This document shows positions 24,880 to 34,232 of a DNA stretch of 64,000 nucleotides, piece after piece. The notes beneath the pieces are model-generated. The model was not told where the DNA came from. It saw only the letters and a program-made list of their open reading frames with translations, and searched no databases. Source of the stretch: Zestosphaera sp. (GTDB taxonomy: Archaea; Thermoproteota; Thermoprotei_A; Sulfolobales; NBVN01); the NCBI GenBank assembly GCA_038727705.1, contig JAVYVJ010000001.1:159924-223923 (forward strand). Direction: 5' to 3'. Every line of letters begins with the position of its first letter. The stretch's first letter is position 1. Both the position numbers and the translations under genes were made by a program.

Positions 24880-24931
24880 CGTTTAGTATATGGTTAAGGA
24901 AGCTAATAAAGGCTGGTGACTTTACTAAACG
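24880..24931. repeat. 9-bp inverted repeat upstream of the pilin pair
   Basis: CGTTTAGTA (24880-24888) and TACTAAACG (24923-24931) are perfect complements 34 bases apart, centred on the likely promoter (CTTTATTAGC on the minus strand). The arms could bind a dimeric regulator. Confidence 0.45.
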
Positions 24932-25034
24932 TTGTTGCGGGAGTTTCAGTCCATACATGACATAAACCCATACTTGACTGAAGGGTGACCGTCCTCACGG
25001 AGAGCTGGAACGCCTGCCGGGCGATTGCCCATCA

Positions 25035-26291
25035 CTACGTAGGGTTGCTGAGAATGTACACAATATCGAACGGCAGGACGCCGGCTAGAGTCGTGAGGGT
25101 GATGAGGACTTGAGCAAGTGTTAAGGAGATCAGGACCGTCGAACCACGCCTGCCCCTCACCAGACGACTCAGCGTTAGGGCCACGTTCAGGTAGAGGGCG
25201 GGCAGTGCGTTGATGTAATACCAGTCGTGAGGGCCCGGAAGTATTGTTGCTAGGGAGAGCCATCCGGCCAGCGTAACGAGATTCTCAGCTGAGTTCAGAC
25301 GTCGAACCATCGCCCAGTAAGCGTTGATTAATAGTGAAGGCAATGTAGCGTACCAGAGGATGGAACCGAGCCCCACCCCTACAACCACGTAAAGACCTGA
25401 GGCGGGGGTGATGGTCGAGTTGGCCACCAGTGTGAGGAAGGATGTGTTGGTAGTGGTAAAGTAGAGTGAGAACTCACCGCCGTACCGCCACACCTCAACC
25501 TTACTGATGAGTTTAAACAACCCGTTAACGGCCATCGGCAACGTGAGGCCGTGCCTCCAGGACATGTAGGAAATCATCTCCAAGTGGTGCTGAACTACAG
25601 AGTAGGGCCCTAGACTGAAGTCAGCCGCATAGGTACTTAGATATGCTGTGAGAGCCACGGCCGTGAAGAGCGCCAACCTCCTTAATGAAGCTCTCCAGCC
25701 ACCGCCGCCGGCCATTATAGCGTAAGCGAAGACCAGCAGGTAGGGCAACACGCTGAGCTTACATGCAACACTCAAACCAAAGAACAGGCCGGACAATATG
25801 AGGGAGCCTCTGACCAGCATTAGGTAGAGTGAGAGGAGAAGAAGGAAGACGGCGGGAGGGTCTAGGAGGAGATGCCTGTAAGTGTTGATAAACACGGTAT
25901 CAAGGATAATGAAGGACGTAGTGAGCAATGCTGTGGAGCCAGAGCTGACGAGACTCCTTGCAATCAGGAACACGAAAACGGAGGAACCAACAAACAGAAA
26001 CATGTAGGCAAACCTCCCAAACCCGAACAACTCGAAGAAACCTATCAAGTACTTACCGAGGGGTGGGTGTTCGAAGTTGCATGTGTAAGGCGCGGTAAGG
26101 TTGGCAACGTAGTCCAGACCACATCTAACGTAAATAATCTCGTCTTTATAGGAAGGGAGGGGTGATAGTGGTAGAGTCAGGTGGAAGAGGAAGATTGGGA
26201 AACACGTAAGTAACGCGATAAAGAACCACCACCTGACTGAGTTAACTCCATCCCGACCGTGATTTGCATCCAATATCTGGCACTTATTCAT
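25035..26291 (-). CDS. PMT/ArnT-like membrane glycosyltransferase (GT-C fold)
   Basis: The 418-residue integral membrane protein has about ten hydrophobic helices. The first extracytoplasmic loop carries an acidic motif YKDEIIYV followed by the family mark FEHPPLGKYLIGF, as in dolichyl-phosphate-mannose protein mannosyltransferases and ArnT-like enzymes, which move sugar from a lipid carrier to surface molecules. Lipid-linked sugar use and outward-facing catalysis are known for the family; the acceptor is unknown. Its place between pilin genes suggests that pilins are glycosylated. The catalytic Asp-Glu pair is present. It is shorter than bacterial relatives, lacking the C-terminal soluble domain. 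Confidence 0.8.
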   Translation of the reverse strand: MNKCQILDANHGRDGVNSVRWWFFIALLTCFPIFLFHLTLPLSPLPSYKDEIIYVRCGLDYVANLTAPYTCNFEHPPLGKYLIGFFELFGFGRFAYMFLFVGSSVFVFLIARSLVSSGSTALLTTSFIILDTVFINTYRHLLLDPPAVFLLLLSLYLMLVRGSLILSGLFFGLSVACKLSVLPYLLVFAYAIMAGGGGWRASLRRLALFTAVALTAYLSTYAADFSLGPYSVVQHHLEMISYMSWRHGLTLPMAVNGLFKLISKVEVWRYGGEFSLYFTTTNTSFLTLVANSTITPASGLYVVVGVGLGSILWYATLPSLLINAYWAMVRRLNSAENLVTLAGWLSLATILPGPHDWYYINALPALYLNVALTLSRLVRGRRGSTVLISLTLAQVLITLTTLAGVLPFDIVYILSNPT

Positions 26292-26367
26292 TCAAAGTTA
26301 ACCCCGAAAGACCCTGACCTTGGTTGAGTTAAAAACTGATAAAACTGATTTAGATTCAACTAATAAA

Positions 26368-26790
26368 TTACGTCGTTGGCGTGGTCGTGGCGGAGACTCT
26401 ACCAGGGTAGACGTTACCAGCTTCTGTGTAAACTTTAACGTCGTAGGACGCACCGAGCATACATCCTGAGCCGGAGAGTCCGACGGTAATAGTGGCACTT
26501 GACCCCTTACCGACTGTCCCGGCGGCGGTAGTTGTGGTGAATCCGACAACCTCGACTTTTGATATTTTTGAATCTGCGTTACCCTTATTTATTATAGTCA
26601 ACTCAAGTTGTGAAAAGCCTCCATTTACGCATTTTATTTGACCGCTGACTACGGAGAGGCTCTCCGACGGTGCTCCGAGCGATCCCCAGACCCCCATTAT
26701 CCACCCTATGACCGCTATCGCGATTATGAGTGTTACGGCGATCAGAATTACGGTTGCTAGTATGGGTGATATGGCTTTGTTTAACTTCAT
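26368..26790 (-). CDS. Major-pilin-like protein (class III signal peptide)
   Basis: This 140-residue protein has the size and layout of a major archaeal pilin: leader MKLNKA, then ISPILATVILIAVTLIIAI and a short beta-rich domain with Thr-rich tail. The ISPILATVILIAVTL string is typical of archaeal pilins. It is closely similar to the orphan pilin at 7918-8382. It lies upstream of the GT-C gene and downstream of the assembly genes. A TATA box (GTTTATATACC, about 26832-26843, minus strand) and a GGTGAT ribosome site 8 bases before the ATG suggest its own strong transcript. Confidence 0.85.
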   Translation of the reverse strand: MKLNKAISPILATVILIAVTLIIAIAVIGWIMGVWGSLGAPSESLSVVSGQIKCVNGGFSQLELTIINKGNADSKISKVEVVGFTTTTAAGTVGKGSSATITVGLSGSGCMLGASYDVKVYTEAGNVYPGRVSATTTPTT

Positions 26791-26977
26791 TGTTTTTATA
26801 TCACCAAATACTATTATTATGAGGCGGTATATAAACGTTTATGTTCTTAACACTGTTTGAGCGCTTCGGGTCATGTAGGGTGTTTCTTTTAGTATTTTTC
26901 GGCTTGTTATTTATGTACATGGTGTTGCTGATGTTTGCAGTCTGCTTTAGCTCTGGTGATTTAGTTGTATTGTTTTC

Positions 26978-28825
26978 CTAGATTGGTAGTGTGCCGCTTA
27001 TGTAGGCCAGCGTCCCAAGCACCGTGGCTGTCGTTACTGCCGTCATCAGTGCTGCGTGTTTGAATCCCGCCGCGACGCTCATCTCGCTTGACTTGCCGGC
27101 TACTAGCCCCATTATGAATGAGTTGAGGAGCGAGCCGATGCTGAGTATGCCTATGAGCGGCGCTATCGCCTCAGGGTTGACACCCGCCGCCGTTATTAGC
27201 ATGTTGACTATTATTATCGGCGATGATGCCAGCATGACGGCGCCGAAGTACGGGAGTATCACGTACGCCTTGAGCCTCCTCCTGAGCTCCTCCTCCAGCT
27301 CGCTGAGCGTTTGGGTGAACCTTGCTAGGGCGTCTATGATCTCAGGCGCTCCGCCCCCAACTACTATCGAGTCCGTAAGGAATCTGAAGATCGCTATGAC
27401 GAACCACTCCCTGATGGTCTTCAGAACCCTCCTCAGAGCCTCCTCGAGGCTTAGGCCTAGGGTGAGCGCCGCGCCGGCCTTACTCACGAGGGGGATGAGG
27501 TTCCTGAAGTCTTTGGTGGAGAGCTGCACGATGCACTTCTCGGGGGACAGCCCTGTCTTCCTTATCTCGCTCAACTCCCTCAGGTAGTCGGCGGTGGACC
27601 TCACGAGCCCTTTGTGGCCCTTCATCACGTTCCTGTGAACCAGCCACGGCGGTATCGTGAGGAGCAGGAGGGCTATGGTCAGGGAGACCACGAGCGAGAC
27701 CACCTCCCTAGTCCCTATGAAGCCCTTCAGGACGTTCATGCCCCCCGTTATGAAGAGGGACACGAAGAACATCACTATCGATATGGGTATTAAGACCGTC
27801 AGCGTTATGTAGGGCTCCATGATCTTCACAGGGGTTCTGGGTTGTGAGACGTGTATCATTAGGAGGACCATTAACCCGAGCGTCGGCAGGACTATGAAGT
27901 TGTAGAGTGAGGGCATGGTCACGTCGACGACTACCGCCCCCGTAGTTCTGCCGGCGGTGACTGCTGAGAGGGTTCCCGAGACGGAGAAGAACACGAATAT
28001 CGTTACGGACATTATGACCCCTAACACTATGTAGAGCTCGAGGAATGAGGCAAGCCTCTCGGTCATCGACCTGACCTCACTCATCCTGTGCTCGAACAGC
28101 TCCTGAGTCCTTATCTCCATGTAGTGCGTTACGTCACCCCCGCTCCTCAGCGTGGTCGTGTAGCCGAGCATCAGGTCCCTGAACCTGGAGCTGGGGTGTA
28201 GCAGGGCAACCCTCTCGAGGGCCGTGACCGGGTCGTAGCCGAACAGCTTGATGTAGGTGATCACCCTCATGCACTCCTCCTTCATGGCCTTGAAGACCTT
28301 AAGGTTCGCAACCCTCTCTATTATCCTCTCCAGACTAACCCCGCCCTTAACCATCGTGGACGCGTAGGCCATGAAGAAGGGTAGTTCGTTCTCAACGCTC
28401 GCCTTCCTCTCAGAGGCGGCCAGCGACGGCTGGATGAGCCTAACGGCGAAGACCATTATAGGCAGTATGACCGTGACAAGCCCCACAACCACCTTAGCGA
28501 TGAACGGCATGGGCACGAGTATTAAGGCCGTTGACGCGGCGAGCCCCACTATCAAAGCCGCCGTAAACGTCAGCATGAGGGTCTTCGACGCGTATATGGT
28601 CGGGTGGACCGTCATGCCCGCCTTAAGTATGGACTTATCCAGTTCGAAACTCCTGGCCAGCCTGGCCCCCCAGGACTCGAACACCGTCAGCGATGCCGCC
28701 GTGAAGAGGTCGTCGAACGTGGGGGTCCTACGCCAGGGCTTGGTGATCGCCTTCAGCTCCTTGCCTACGTCCTTACCTCCCTCCCCACGGTCCTTGCCTT
28801 TGCTCCTGTTACGTCGTGGAGCCAT
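26978..28825 (-). CDS. Pilus assembly membrane platform protein, two T2SSF domains
   Basis: The 615-residue protein is the TadC/FlaJ/GspF-like inner platform on which the ATPase acts. It holds two copies of the T2SSF helical domain (about 130-290 and 410-560), each flanked by transmembrane segments, about ten in total, and a charged N-terminus. Double-domain platform proteins are the rule for archaeal type IV pili. It overlaps the ATPase gene by 17 bases. The long C-terminal helices end in hydrophobic segments AALMTAVTTATVLGTLAYI. The role in pilus assembly is inferred from the family and the nearby pilins. Confidence 0.88.
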   Translation of the reverse strand: MAPRRNRSKGKDRGEGGKDVGKELKAITKPWRRTPTFDDLFTAASLTVFESWGARLARSFELDKSILKAGMTVHPTIYASKTLMLTFTAALIVGLAASTALILVPMPFIAKVVVGLVTVILPIMVFAVRLIQPSLAASERKASVENELPFFMAYASTMVKGGVSLERIIERVANLKVFKAMKEECMRVITYIKLFGYDPVTALERVALLHPSSRFRDLMLGYTTTLRSGGDVTHYMEIRTQELFEHRMSEVRSMTERLASFLELYIVLGVIMSVTIFVFFSVSGTLSAVTAGRTTGAVVVDVTMPSLYNFIVLPTLGLMVLLMIHVSQPRTPVKIMEPYITLTVLIPISIVMFFVSLFITGGMNVLKGFIGTREVVSLVVSLTIALLLLTIPPWLVHRNVMKGHKGLVRSTADYLRELSEIRKTGLSPEKCIVQLSTKDFRNLIPLVSKAGAALTLGLSLEEALRRVLKTIREWFVIAIFRFLTDSIVVGGGAPEIIDALARFTQTLSELEEELRRRLKAYVILPYFGAVMLASSPIIIVNMLITAAGVNPEAIAPLIGILSIGSLLNSFIMGLVAGKSSEMSVAAGFKHAALMTAVTTATVLGTLAYISGTLPI

Positions 28826-30437
28826 AGAGGGGGCCCTCGCGCAAAGTCCTTACTGGGTCTAGGTAGTACCTCTGAATCCAGGTAGCCACGTCCCTGTAGG
28901 CGGTCTTGCGGGTCGCCACCAGCCACTCTAGCAGCATCTTCCTCCTGATGAGCTCCTCCAACAACTCATCCCTGGTCTTACCCGTCAACTCCGACACCCT
29001 CCTGAGGACTGCGCTGTTCTCCAGGCTTATGCTGAACCTATTCTTGGCGGGGTCCCACTTGGCGATCTCATCGTACTCCCCGACACCCCTCACCTCCCAC
29101 ACGTTCGTTATCTTCCTGGCGGGCCTCGGCTTACCCCTCTCGTCGACCAGCGTCACCCTCCTAATCAGGAGGGCTATGTTCACGAGGGGTATGTAGGACG
29201 GAGGTATGTTCATAGGGGGTGACGTGAGCCTCTTCACCGCCGCGTCTATGCTCTCGGCGTGAAGTGTCGTGATGCCTGAGTGCCCTGTGGCTATGCTCTG
29301 GAAGAGCACGTACGCCTCATCACCCCTGACCTCACCCACTATTATCACGTCCGGCCTGTACCTGAGGGACACCCTCACGAGCTGGTAGAGTGACACCTCG
29401 CCGGCGCCCCCGAGGTATGAGGGCCTTGAGACCAGCTGAACCCAGTTCTCCAGAGGTAGCTTGAGCTCCGGCGTGTCCTCTATCGTGACCACCTTGTAGG
29501 TGGGTCGGAGGAGGGTCGCCATTGCGTTAAGTGTGCTTGTCTTCCCAGCTCCAGTAACGCCGAGCACTAGGGTGGTCAGCTTGTAGTCCATGGCGAGCCA
29601 GAAGTATGCGGCTATATCGGAGGATATGGTGCCGAAGTTGATCATGTCGGCTATCGTTATGGGTGACTCGCTGAACTTCCTTATCGTGAAGGAGGATCCG
29701 GAGGTCGAGACCTCCTTGCTGAAGGTCGCGGCCACCCGGTGCCCGCCCGGCAGTATTGCGTCGAGAACAGGGTACGCGACCGATATGTGCTTGCCGGCCA
29801 TGTGGGCGAGCTTGAGGACGTACTCGTCAAGCTCTATCTCGTTCCTGAAGATGACGTTGGTCGGCAGTGACTCATACTTCCTGTGCCACACGTACACGGA
29901 CTTCCCCGGGCCGTTGCACGATATGTCCTCCACGTACCTGTCCCTGAAGATCGGGTCGAGCATCCCGTACCCGAGGAAGTCCCTCTCTATGTAGTAGTTG
30001 ATCTTACTCCATGAGAGGGAGGGTGTTCTGGGGAATCTTATCTGGAAGAGGTCCATGATCCTCCTGGCGGTGATCCTTATCTCGTTTATCGCGTCCCCTG
30101 ATAGGCTGGCCACGGGTTTCATCTCCCACATCATGTGCTCGTAGATCTGCTTGTAGATGTCCCTCTCCTCAGGGGTCAGCGAGATCTCGTAGACCTCGTA
30201 GAACAGCCTGCCGTTCGCCTCCTCCTCAACTATGTTTATTGAGGCGAACGGCTCGAGTATTGGGTAGGTCTCGAGGATCCTGTACCCCTTCTTAATGCTT
30301 AAGAGTTCGTAAGAGAGTACCTTAGCGGCTTCGCTGAACTGCGCGGTAGGAGACGCTACAACGACCTCCTCCCTCTTCTTCCTGCCTAGCCTTCCTAACA
30401 AGCCTGACGTGGGCTTGGGTTTCGAAGATGAACTCAA
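28809..30437 (-). CDS. Type IV pilus/secretion ATPase
   Basis: This 542-residue protein is a GspE/FlaI-type ATPase that powers pilus assembly. Walker A is GVTGAGKTSTLNAM (about residue 290), the Asp box EDTPELKLP follows near 320, Walker B is DVIIVGEVRGDEAYVLFQ near 360, and the His box GHSGITTLHAES near 385. The N-terminal 130 residues are a variable docking domain. It is the promoter-proximal gene of an operon with the two-domain platform protein (17-base overlap). It is divergent from the large surface protein at 30507, with 69 bases between. Confidence 0.93.
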   Translation of the reverse strand: MSSSSKPKPTSGLLGRLGRKKREEVVVASPTAQFSEAAKVLSYELLSIKKGYRILETYPILEPFASINIVEEEANGRLFYEVYEISLTPEERDIYKQIYEHMMWEMKPVASLSGDAINEIRITARRIMDLFQIRFPRTPSLSWSKINYYIERDFLGYGMLDPIFRDRYVEDISCNGPGKSVYVWHRKYESLPTNVIFRNEIELDEYVLKLAHMAGKHISVAYPVLDAILPGGHRVAATFSKEVSTSGSSFTIRKFSESPITIADMINFGTISSDIAAYFWLAMDYKLTTLVLGVTGAGKTSTLNAMATLLRPTYKVVTIEDTPELKLPLENWVQLVSRPSYLGGAGEVSLYQLVRVSLRYRPDVIIVGEVRGDEAYVLFQSIATGHSGITTLHAESIDAAVKRLTSPPMNIPPSYIPLVNIALLIRRVTLVDERGKPRPARKITNVWEVRGVGEYDEIAKWDPAKNRFSISLENSAVLRRVSELTGKTRDELLEELIRRKMLLEWLVATRKTAYRDVATWIQRYYLDPVRTLREGPLYGSTT

Positions 30438-30506
30438 CCACTCACCTATATTGAATTACCGCTTTAAACATATAAATGTTAACGAACATAATATATTTTT
30501 AGGTGT
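30438..30506. promoter_or_regulatory. Divergent promoter region of the pilus ATPase and the surface protein
   Basis: An AT-rich region (CTTTAAACATATAAATG and ATAATATATTTTTAGG) sits between the two divergent starts and holds TATA-like elements for both. The arrangement would allow coordinated control of pilus assembly and the surface protein. Confidence 0.5.
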
Positions 30507-33500
30507 ATGCTTAGCATGTACTCGCTCAGTTCAACTTCTGAGAGGGAGAGGGCGGCAACCATCACCACCGCCTTGACTTTCTCACTCCTCGTTCTCTCAC
30601 TCCTAGCTACTCCGCACATGTCGGTCAACGCGCAGACGCTCGAGCTTAACATTCCCTACGCGTACACGCTCACGCCTCAAATCCCGGGCAACTTAAGCAT
30701 AGTCAAGCTGTTGATGCTTAACAGGACAGCGGTCATGAGCGTGGCTACCGATGGATCCAGGGACTACGTGGCGGTGCTCGACGTCAGCAACCCGTACGAA
30801 ACGCCTAAAATCCTTCAGCTCTACCCGCTGGTCGGGAGGGTCACGTCATTCACCACCGACGGATGGCCTGCCGCGAGAGTCGCCATAGGTACTGACATGG
30901 GTGAGGTGCTGCTCTTCAAGATAAGTGGCGGGAGAATCTACAAGACCCTTGAATCCGTCCTAGGCGCTGACTACTACGTCAGGAAGGCAGGGGTCCTGAG
31001 GACTGCGGACGGGGGCTACAGGATCGCGGTACTAGTTAGTGAGGGAGGCCCTGTGAGCGGGCTGTGCTCCTCCTGCTACGTCTACGTATTCAGCGAGGGA
31101 ATTCCGAACGTGCTGAAGATAGGGGGTTACCCTGGGAACGCAACCCCCTCCTACCCAGGCATAATGCCGCAGGACATCGTCCCGCTAACAGTGTTCACAG
31201 GTAGCTCATACTACTACGACGCGTCGAAGCTCATGGTCGTCTGGGCAACGTCCAACTTCATCGTGCTGGTAGTTAACGTGACGCAGGTAGTGGAGGGTGT
31301 GTCCACACCCGCCTCAGGAGCTCTGGTTAACGTGGTTGCGTACGACGTTAAGACCGGGCTCAGGTATGCCTACGGCTTCAACGCAGGCCAGGATGGGAGG
31401 GTGGGTATACCTGTGCCGAGGGGTATGATGGTCAACATAACCGTGCAGGACATCTACTTCAAACCATACACACTCACCTACAATACCTCGAAGGTGCCCG
31501 GGTATGTGAGCACGGTAGGCCTCCCGCCTATAACCCTACCCAGTAAACCGCTGACAACCCCGGCATCGGCCCTCTACAGGACTCCCGAGTTCCTTCTGGC
31601 GAACCTGGAGGTTCTTGACGTTTCGGACGCGCCGCACGGGTTTAAGAGGGTTGGGTACGTGAACTTCAAGGTGCCTCCCACCGGCTCCTACGTGTCCTTC
31701 CTCAAGGGTGTTGAGGACTCGAGGTACGTGATCACGCACTACGACCCTGAAGCCGGCTACGTGAACGTAAGCAGGGTTGACTTGACGCTCAGGAGGGTCT
31801 CACTAACTACGGAGTACATAGGGAATGCGGGAATTCCGTTTAGCATGACTCTGAAGGACGGCAGTCTCCTGGTGCTGTCTCTCAGCGACGGCAGGGTTAA
31901 GGCCTACAGGCTGATCTCCGGGGTGCCGGAGCATTATGCGCTCGAATACACCTACGTGTATGGAAGTCCTGTGGAGAAGGTGGGCCTATTCCTAGGTGAT
32001 GGCAACCCAGCAATATTCGCAGCCTCTCGCTCAGGGCTCCAGGTGATCAGGGTGGAGCCTTACGTGGTGCCTATCTTCAGGCGGGACTTGACGCTGAACT
32101 TCGCGGGGCTTGAGGGGGGTTACGTAGACTCCGACCTTACGGGCGACTTCACCGCCGGCGTGGTGTGTAGCGGTAACAAACTCCTCGTGTTGAGGAACAT
32201 CTACATGCTGGTTGACAAGGAGCCCCTCCTAGTCTCCAGCCTCACCGCGGGCAGGGCGGTGATCAGGGTGATCCCGCCCGGTAATGAGTCCGCGAGTGAG
32301 GCAAGAGTTACGTTCAAGTACCCGGGCGGCGTCCTAGTTAGGACTCCGGGCGCCGACGGCACTGTAGTGTTCGACAACATACTGCCCGGCGTTAGGTATG
32401 AGGTGTTGGTTAATCACAGCAGACCGTACGTGAACCCCAACTCCACCTACATTGAAGTCAGCTACTTCGGGGACGTGCAACTAGAGATACGCTTGACCTA
32501 TAAGGAATATAAAGTCGGTTTGAACGTCAGCGACCCGATCACAGGTGGGCTGATAGCTCCGTACACTGTGATGGCGGACGGCAGGGTCTTAATACCGTCG
32601 AGCACCAGCAGGCTTGCCGAGGTCACCCTCCTCTACGGGACGCACGAACTCAGGATAGCCCCGGCCCCAGGGTATGAGAGGGTTTACGAGCAGTACGTAA
32701 CCACCCTCCTCGTCTCGCAGGATGTGTTGCTGAACGTGACGCTTAACAGAAGAATGTATCTGCTTGAAGTCAGGGTTGAGGACGAGGTCACGACCAAGCT
32801 GATAGCCCCGGTTCAGATCGAGGTGGCCGGCGTTACTGGAACTGTCGACGCTGCAACGCCGAGGACTTTCTTCACACTGCCTTACGGTAGCTACCTCGTG
32901 AATGTCGGGCCGGCATCAGGTTATGAGGCCATCTACTCAAGGTCGACGTTCAACATAACCCTCTCCGCGGACACTGCGAGGATCGTGAGGTTGCCTAGGA
33001 ACCTCTACACGCTGTACTTGAGTTTGAGGGACGCCACGATAAACATGCTCACCGGAACATTCGACGTCTACGTGAACAACACAAGACGCCTAACCGGCGT
33101 GACCCGGAATGCCACCATGAGCCTTCCCTACGGAACGTACGTAGTGCAGGTGAGGCCGACCAGCGAATATGAGAAGGTCTACAGCCCCTCGCAGGCGCTC
33201 ACAATCAAACTAACTAACCACACATCCCTTACAGCACCTCTTGCGAGGAGGTACTACACGCTCAGAGTCAACGTTATGGAGGGCGATACGCCGATCAAAG
33301 GCGCTACGATAAAGGTCTTCAGCGTGGACACGGGCGCTCTAGTCACAGTGCTAAACACCGCTGAGGAGGGCTACGTTGAGATCAGTCTATTCTACGGTAC
33401 CATGAGGCTTGAGATCACCGCACCGGGCTACTACGATGAGGTTAAGACTGTGAGCCTAGATAAAAACACCGTGGTAACCGTGTACATGAGTCCTCAGCCG

Positions 33501-33629
33501 ATAACCCTCTTCTTCAGATACCTGCCGATAGCGGCCGTAGTGGTGGTGGCTGTGGTGGCCGTGTACGGTGTCCTGAGACTCAGATCCATAATATACCGAA
33601 GGCTGTACAGGGAGGAGTCCCTGTTCTGA
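30507..33629 (+). CDS. Large secreted surface protein, beta-propeller and PEGA-like repeats
   Basis: The 1040-residue protein has a signal peptide (hydrophobic LTFSLLVLSLLATP, likely cleavage after VNA near residue 42) and one C-terminal transmembrane helix (PIAAVVVVAVVAVYGVLRL) with a short basic cytoplasmic tail. The first ~560 residues look like a beta-propeller (repeated VLDVS/VLSLSDG strands). From about 590 onward there are about four repeated ~90-residue beta domains of the PEGA or carboxypeptidase-regulatory type, each with an LPYGxY turn. It is probably anchored in the membrane and faces out. It starts divergently from the pilus ATPase and could be a pilus-associated receptor or surface-layer protein; this is inference. 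Confidence 0.75.
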   Translation: MLSMYSLSSTSERERAATITTALTFSLLVLSLLATPHMSVNAQTLELNIPYAYTLTPQIPGNLSIVKLLMLNRTAVMSVATDGSRDYVAVLDVSNPYETPKILQLYPLVGRVTSFTTDGWPAARVAIGTDMGEVLLFKISGGRIYKTLESVLGADYYVRKAGVLRTADGGYRIAVLVSEGGPVSGLCSSCYVYVFSEGIPNVLKIGGYPGNATPSYPGIMPQDIVPLTVFTGSSYYYDASKLMVVWATSNFIVLVVNVTQVVEGVSTPASGALVNVVAYDVKTGLRYAYGFNAGQDGRVGIPVPRGMMVNITVQDIYFKPYTLTYNTSKVPGYVSTVGLPPITLPSKPLTTPASALYRTPEFLLANLEVLDVSDAPHGFKRVGYVNFKVPPTGSYVSFLKGVEDSRYVITHYDPEAGYVNVSRVDLTLRRVSLTTEYIGNAGIPFSMTLKDGSLLVLSLSDGRVKAYRLISGVPEHYALEYTYVYGSPVEKVGLFLGDGNPAIFAASRSGLQVIRVEPYVVPIFRRDLTLNFAGLEGGYVDSDLTGDFTAGVVCSGNKLLVLRNIYMLVDKEPLLVSSLTAGRAVIRVIPPGNESASEARVTFKYPGGVLVRTPGADGTVVFDNILPGVRYEVLVNHSRPYVNPNSTYIEVSYFGDVQLEIRLTYKEYKVGLNVSDPITGGLIAPYTVMADGRVLIPSSTSRLAEVTLLYGTHELRIAPAPGYERVYEQYVTTLLVSQDVLLNVTLNRRMYLLEVRVEDEVTTKLIAPVQIEVAGVTGTVDAATPRTFFTLPYGSYLVNVGPASGYEAIYSRSTFNITLSADTARIVRLPRNLYTLYLSLRDATINMLTGTFDVYVNNTRRLTGVTRNATMSLPYGTYVVQVRPTSEYEKVYSPSQALTIKLTNHTSLTAPLARRYYTLRVNVMEGDTPIKGATIKVFSVDTGALVTVLNTAEEGYVEISLFYGTMRLEITAPGYYDEVKTVSLDKNTVVTVYMSPQPITLFFRYLPIAAVVVVAVVAVYGVLRLRSIIYRRLYREESLF

Positions 33630-33688
33630 TGTTCTGAGTTACCCTCAAAACCTCTGGATGGGGCACGACTACCAGCTTCCCGCCACTC

Positions 33689-34108
33689 TCACACGTACTT
33701 GATTATAAGGGTCTTCGGCAGGCCGTCTATGTATATGGCCGTCAGCTTGATCTCCACGTCAAGCCCTCCCAATATCTCTAGATCCTTCTTTATGGAGGCC
33801 AGCAGAGTTATCTTGTTGTTAATCGATTCAACGACGCTCTCCAGATTGTTCAACTCCTGATCCGACGTTGGATTCATGATGAGTCTGATGTTCTTGAACT
33901 CGACCACGTTCCGGGACTCCACCGCCTCCGCTGAGACGCCGAGCTTCGTAAGCACGGTCTTAATCTTCCTCTCCTGCTCGACCTTGACTCTAAGCTCCTC
34001 CAGCCTGCGGAGGAGCTCGGCGAGCTTCTTCCTGTAATCGTTTAAGTCATCGTCTATACTCTTCACAAACTCCGCTATGCTGTTGAATTCCCTCACTACG
34101 GAACTCAT
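33689..34108 (-). CDS. Coiled-coil hypothetical protein
   Basis: This 139-residue protein was not recognised. The first 45 residues form a charged coiled coil (YRKKLAELLRRLEELRVKVE), and a second helical stretch at about 85-115 (NNLESVVESINNKITLLASI) is followed by a beta hairpin (VEIKLTAIYIDGLPKTLIIKYV). The arrangement, helix pair flanking a beta hairpin, is prefoldin-like but no sequence identity to prefoldin was seen. It ends 59 bases after the large surface protein on the opposite strand. A GGTGGG ribosome site precedes the ATG. Confidence 0.6.
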   Translation of the reverse strand: MSSVVREFNSIAEFVKSIDDDLNDYRKKLAELLRRLEELRVKVEQERKIKTVLTKLGVSAEAVESRNVVEFKNIRLIMNPTSDQELNNLESVVESINNKITLLASIKKDLEILGGLDVEIKLTAIYIDGLPKTLIIKYV

Positions 34109-34232
34109 TTAGACCCACCAACATATAACTCAATCAAATGATATTTATATTTTCAATACTCGTTAAGACCTACGCATTGCTGTCTCATTACACGCAACCG
34201 TTAATTAGGACTCCCACATAGCTATCAGTGGT

